Below are positions 62,701 through 64,000 of a stretch of DNA of 64,000 nucleotides, one piece after another. The position numbers were made by a program, and so were the translations under genes. The DNA comes from Asticcacaulis sp. AND118. GTDB lineage: Bacteria > Pseudomonadota > Alphaproteobacteria > Caulobacterales > Caulobacteraceae. The stretch lies in NCBI RefSeq assembly GCF_020535245.1, contig NZ_CP084911.1, positions 845,001 to 909,000 on the forward strand. The letters are read 5' to 3'. How positions within the stretch are numbered: the stretch's first letter is position 1; every line of letters begins with the position of its first letter. The notes beneath the pieces are model-generated. The model was not told the DNA's origin. It saw nothing but the letters and a program-made list of their open reading frames with translations, and did no database searches.

Positions 62701-62723
62701 CGCATGAATGCATTCGTCATCAA
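59706..62723 (-). CDS. TonB-dependent receptor with STN signalling domain
   Basis: 1005 aa. Signal peptide, then an STN (secretin/TonB short N-terminus) domain (about 35-110; VKAFNVPAQAAERGIPQFAQ, NMPVREGLSRLLAGTNLTPV), which marks receptors that also signal to a FecR-type anti-sigma factor. TonB box/plug region VVVVRGIRGSLSKARAIKR, VAEDIGKMPDLNLAESIQRV, RNITLRGFGPDFTRTTLNG; barrel to VGLRYKY at the end. Two genes encoding FecR and FecI types lie directly upstream. Likely ligand: a pectin-derived oligosaccharide, by context. Confidence 0.9.
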   Translation of the reverse strand: MMTNAFMRAFNGPLLLAGGTLLMVSAAPVQAQDAVKAFNVPAQAAERGIPQFAQQANIQLMAPEKVVKGKQTAAVQGNMPVREGLSRLLAGTNLTPVTQSNGIILLAEQIPTSRDNPMPITRTAYVADATASESPAAAPEETVVVVRGIRGSLSKARAIKRRAANSVESIVAEDIGKMPDLNLAESIQRVPGVAMSREGGEGRNITLRGFGPDFTRTTLNGMEVPASSDGLDSGGVTLNAGRAFDFHLFASELFNRIDIEKSQKASTEEGGIAGTVNLYSARPFDFRNDFTVSASAQANYNTLNQKADPRVALLVSKTFADGKFGALFSVAASNRTVHQEGYSSVRWTSPHANGDSWADTNPTVTGTPSNACGASDPLDCLWAPRLPRADYFGNDQKRVGLTGSLQYRPSENALITLDVLHSELNNDRYSYNSMEWLLTHGTAGNFTGQTPLSFTVGADGKTLVAAAFNDVTSWYESRHQESQSSFDQVVLSGRFQINERLTLEAMAGTAVDDADRTELRFYYRSVPHYYAYDYSSDPYVPKVSFGSYDPNNAANYINAQTASNRINNVKKENVTSRFDATYNADTVSFKAGLSYNDRKVSYAEGLGAAPTFNPSAYTRPFPVSNFGDGLDGPGLLPFRVADFGAIAAAGIIPAGYTNNAGAGWTVGEETIGAYGEMNAEYDIAGMRLRTNAGLRYVKTNVRSQALVSGTPVEVNVSYDNYLPSINAALDVRSDLVVRASYGRSMTRPGLSTLNIAGPVFGYTTRTVGNVGNPSLKPYESNDLDLGVEWYFGDEGLLALTVFHKDIVRSLKTDVVSQMIDPSFWPAIYADPLYDASYNADPAQVPYTFTIPVNNDQGNSVKGFEITYNQPFTFLPGAWSKFGVASNYTHVSADDSTGLSPNSYNLTLYYDTEAFGARLSVNKRDDYLISEPGGNGHVQERKYGPTHVDFASFYNVTPRLTLTFEGINITDEVERIYGTGDTGSMDLTREYSHTGAQWIVGLRYKY

Positions 62724-62827
62724 AATAATCCCTGTATGTTTGCGCCCGTGGTGCGCATTATTATTGTCGAAGGTCTGCGCCTTCCTGAATTACGATGTTT
62801 GGTAAACGCACTTCCGTACGCGAAGTG

Positions 62828-63790
62828 TTATTTTTTTGTGCCGATGAGGATCGCCTTGTCCGTCCGCGCGATTTCGACGCCGAAGGCCTGAACGATGGCG
62901 CTGGAAAAGGCCTCCGGATCGTTGGCGCTCAGCCGCCCGATCAGGCGCTCGCTGCCCAGGGCTTCATCCTGAATGACGATCTGGATACGGTTGTAACGGT
63001 TGAACTCCGCGGCCACCTCGGACAGACTCTTGCCGTTGAGCGCGATCTGACCTTCGCGCCAGGCCAGATCTTCATCGATATCGTCGGGTGCGTGACGGAT
63101 TTTAACGGGCGCCTGTTCGCTGAGGATCGTCCGGTCGCCGGCGTGCAGCAGTACGGGATCACCGGTCTTGCCGGCCCAGGCCTGCACCGTGCCCTCGGTA
63201 ACCAGCACCTCGATGCCGTCTTTGCGTTTCTTGACCGAAAAGGCGGTGCCGACGGCCTTCACGCGGGCGCTGCCGGCGCTGACGATAAAGGGGCGTTCCC
63301 GATTGTGCGCGACCTTGAACCAGGCTTCGCCCTCGACCAATTCGATCCGGCGCTCGCTTTCGGCCATGTCGATGCGCAGGCGGCTGTCGGTATTGAGGGT
63401 GGCGATCGAGCCGTCGTTCATCGGCAGGCGGCGGATTTCCCCCATACGTGTCACCGTCTCGTCCTGTCTCAGGCCGAAGACGGCCAGAAGGCTGGCGGCG
63501 ACCAGACCGCCACCGGCGGCGGCCGCGGCGAAAAAGTGCCGGCGCGACGGCAGACGCTTCACGGTGGAGACGGCATCCTGCCATTCGTGGGACGGACCGA
63601 GCGCCCGCGCCCGCTCCAGCCCCTGCCACGCAGCCTGCGCGCGCAGGAGCGCGCCGCGCCGGCGCGGGTCGCCGGACAGCCAGTCGCTGAGACCGGCCTC
63701 GTCCTCAGGGGTGAGGGGACGTTCCTTCACCGCCCACAGGCTGGCCGCGCGCTCGATCTGCTCGCTAGTTTCGACCGGCGTCGGTGCCAC
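62828..63790 (-). CDS. FecR-type transmembrane anti-sigma factor
   Basis: 320 aa. Cytoplasmic N-terminus with FecR opening (AASLWAVKERPLTPEDEAGL, LSDWLSGDPRRRGALLRAQA), one membrane helix (about 80-104; FFAAAAAGGGLVAASLLAVF), then the periplasmic FecR domain (about 115-225; VTRMGEIRRLPMNDGSIATL, VEGEAWFKVAHNRERPFIVS, AVGTAFSVKK) and a C-terminal STN-like domain. Its start overlaps the sigma-factor stop by 26 bases. Confidence 0.88.
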   Translation of the reverse strand: MAPTPVETSEQIERAASLWAVKERPLTPEDEAGLSDWLSGDPRRRGALLRAQAAWQGLERARALGPSHEWQDAVSTVKRLPSRRHFFAAAAAGGGLVAASLLAVFGLRQDETVTRMGEIRRLPMNDGSIATLNTDSRLRIDMAESERRIELVEGEAWFKVAHNRERPFIVSAGSARVKAVGTAFSVKKRKDGIEVLVTEGTVQAWAGKTGDPVLLHAGDRTILSEQAPVKIRHAPDDIDEDLAWREGQIALNGKSLSEVAAEFNRYNRIQIVIQDEALGSERLIGRLSANDPEAFSSAIVQAFGVEIARTDKAILIGTKK

Positions 63791-64000
63791 GCATAAACTC
63801 CTTCTGAGGCTGGAAGCGGATGTCGTCGGAGGCCATAGCCTTCAGGATCAGCCGAAGGGCCTTGGCCGCGTCGTTTTCGACCATGTGTTCGCTGAGCCCC
63901 ATGCGGCGGGCGATCTCCTTTTGGGGCAGGCCCTGAATCTTGCGCATCTCGAAGACCTGTCGGCAGCGCGCCGGCAGGTCGGCAATCACTCGTTTGAGAC
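63765..64000 (-). CDS. FecI-type ECF sigma factor, 5' end outside window
   Basis: Only about 78 C-terminal codons are present. Sigma region 4: LPARCRQVFEMRKIQGLPQK, EIARRMGLSEHMVENDAAKA. No start is visible. With the FecR and STN receptor genes it forms the standard cell-surface signalling trio. Confidence 0.85.
   Translation of the reverse strand, partial: LKRVIADLPARCRQVFEMRKIQGLPQKEIARRMGLSEHMVENDAAKALRLILKAMASDDIRFQPQKEFMRGTDAGRN

Overview
The window looks like a chromosomal segment of an alphaproteobacterium of the Caulobacteraceae (Caulobacter / Asticcacaulis / Brevundimonas type). This is inferred from gene content and not from a marker gene: high GC with strong third-position GC bias, several large TonB-dependent receptors, DUF1489, SfsA and NnrU proteins, an Lrp-type regulator divergent from a bifunctional PutA, and above all a Caulobacter-like SigF/NrsF/bufferin locus. 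No rRNA gene, plasmid replication gene or phage is seen. One tRNA (Leu, anticodon UAA), one intact insertion sequence (IS5/IS427 type) and several palindromic repeats are present.

Layout. 1-5.1 kb: end of a TonB receptor, a TPR-sulfotransferase carrying an in-frame palindromic repeat, and methylmalonate-semialdehyde dehydrogenase. 5.1-6.8 kb: an AT-rich islet with an AlbA_2/ATPase protein, probably acquired. 7-14.3 kb: two acetylesterase-like proteins, a DapA-family lyase/aldolase, two small unknown genes and a TonB receptor. 14.5-18.3 kb: PutA and its divergent regulator. 18.3-31.4 kb: plant-polysaccharide functions (GH94 phosphorylase-like, GH127, PL10 and PL1 pectate lyases) interspersed with a BlaI/ExbB-like pair, a receiver protein, an iron-regulated divergent pair and a giant GH18-NodB-GT2 fusion. 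31.4-33.4 kb: repeats, gene debris, the IS and two small membrane proteins. 33.5-46.7 kb: mostly housekeeping (NnrU, ExoIII, patatin, PanC, SPOR lipoprotein, PG-lysyltransferase-like, SfsA, CinA-like, M28 peptidase, tRNA-Leu). 46.9-51 kb: an ECF42 sigma factor with a cytoplasmic and a secreted YCII protein, then an SbtA-type permease divergent from a LysR regulator.

The most notable system is at 51.1-57.5 kb: two divergent operons that each encode a small Cys-rich secreted precursor (BufA type), a DUF692/MNIO iron oxidase (BufB) and a DUF2063 partner (BufC). The left operon continues, through 4-base ATGA overlaps, into a SigF-type ECF sigma factor and two tandem NrsF-type (DUF1109) membrane anti-sigma factors; the right one ends with a DoxX membrane protein. 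The shared intergenic region holds two mirror-image promoters of identical design, GTAACC-N16-CGTATC, one for each operon. The sequence therefore supports a self-contained copper/redox stress RiPP regulon: one sigma factor, two anti-sigma factors, two precursors of different cysteine pattern, and two dedicated maturation enzyme sets.

The right end (57.6-64 kb) is a FecI-FecR-TonB receptor cell-surface signalling set followed on the same strand by an esterase and a pectin methylesterase. Together with the dispersed lyases and esterases this suggests that the organism senses and degrades pectin.
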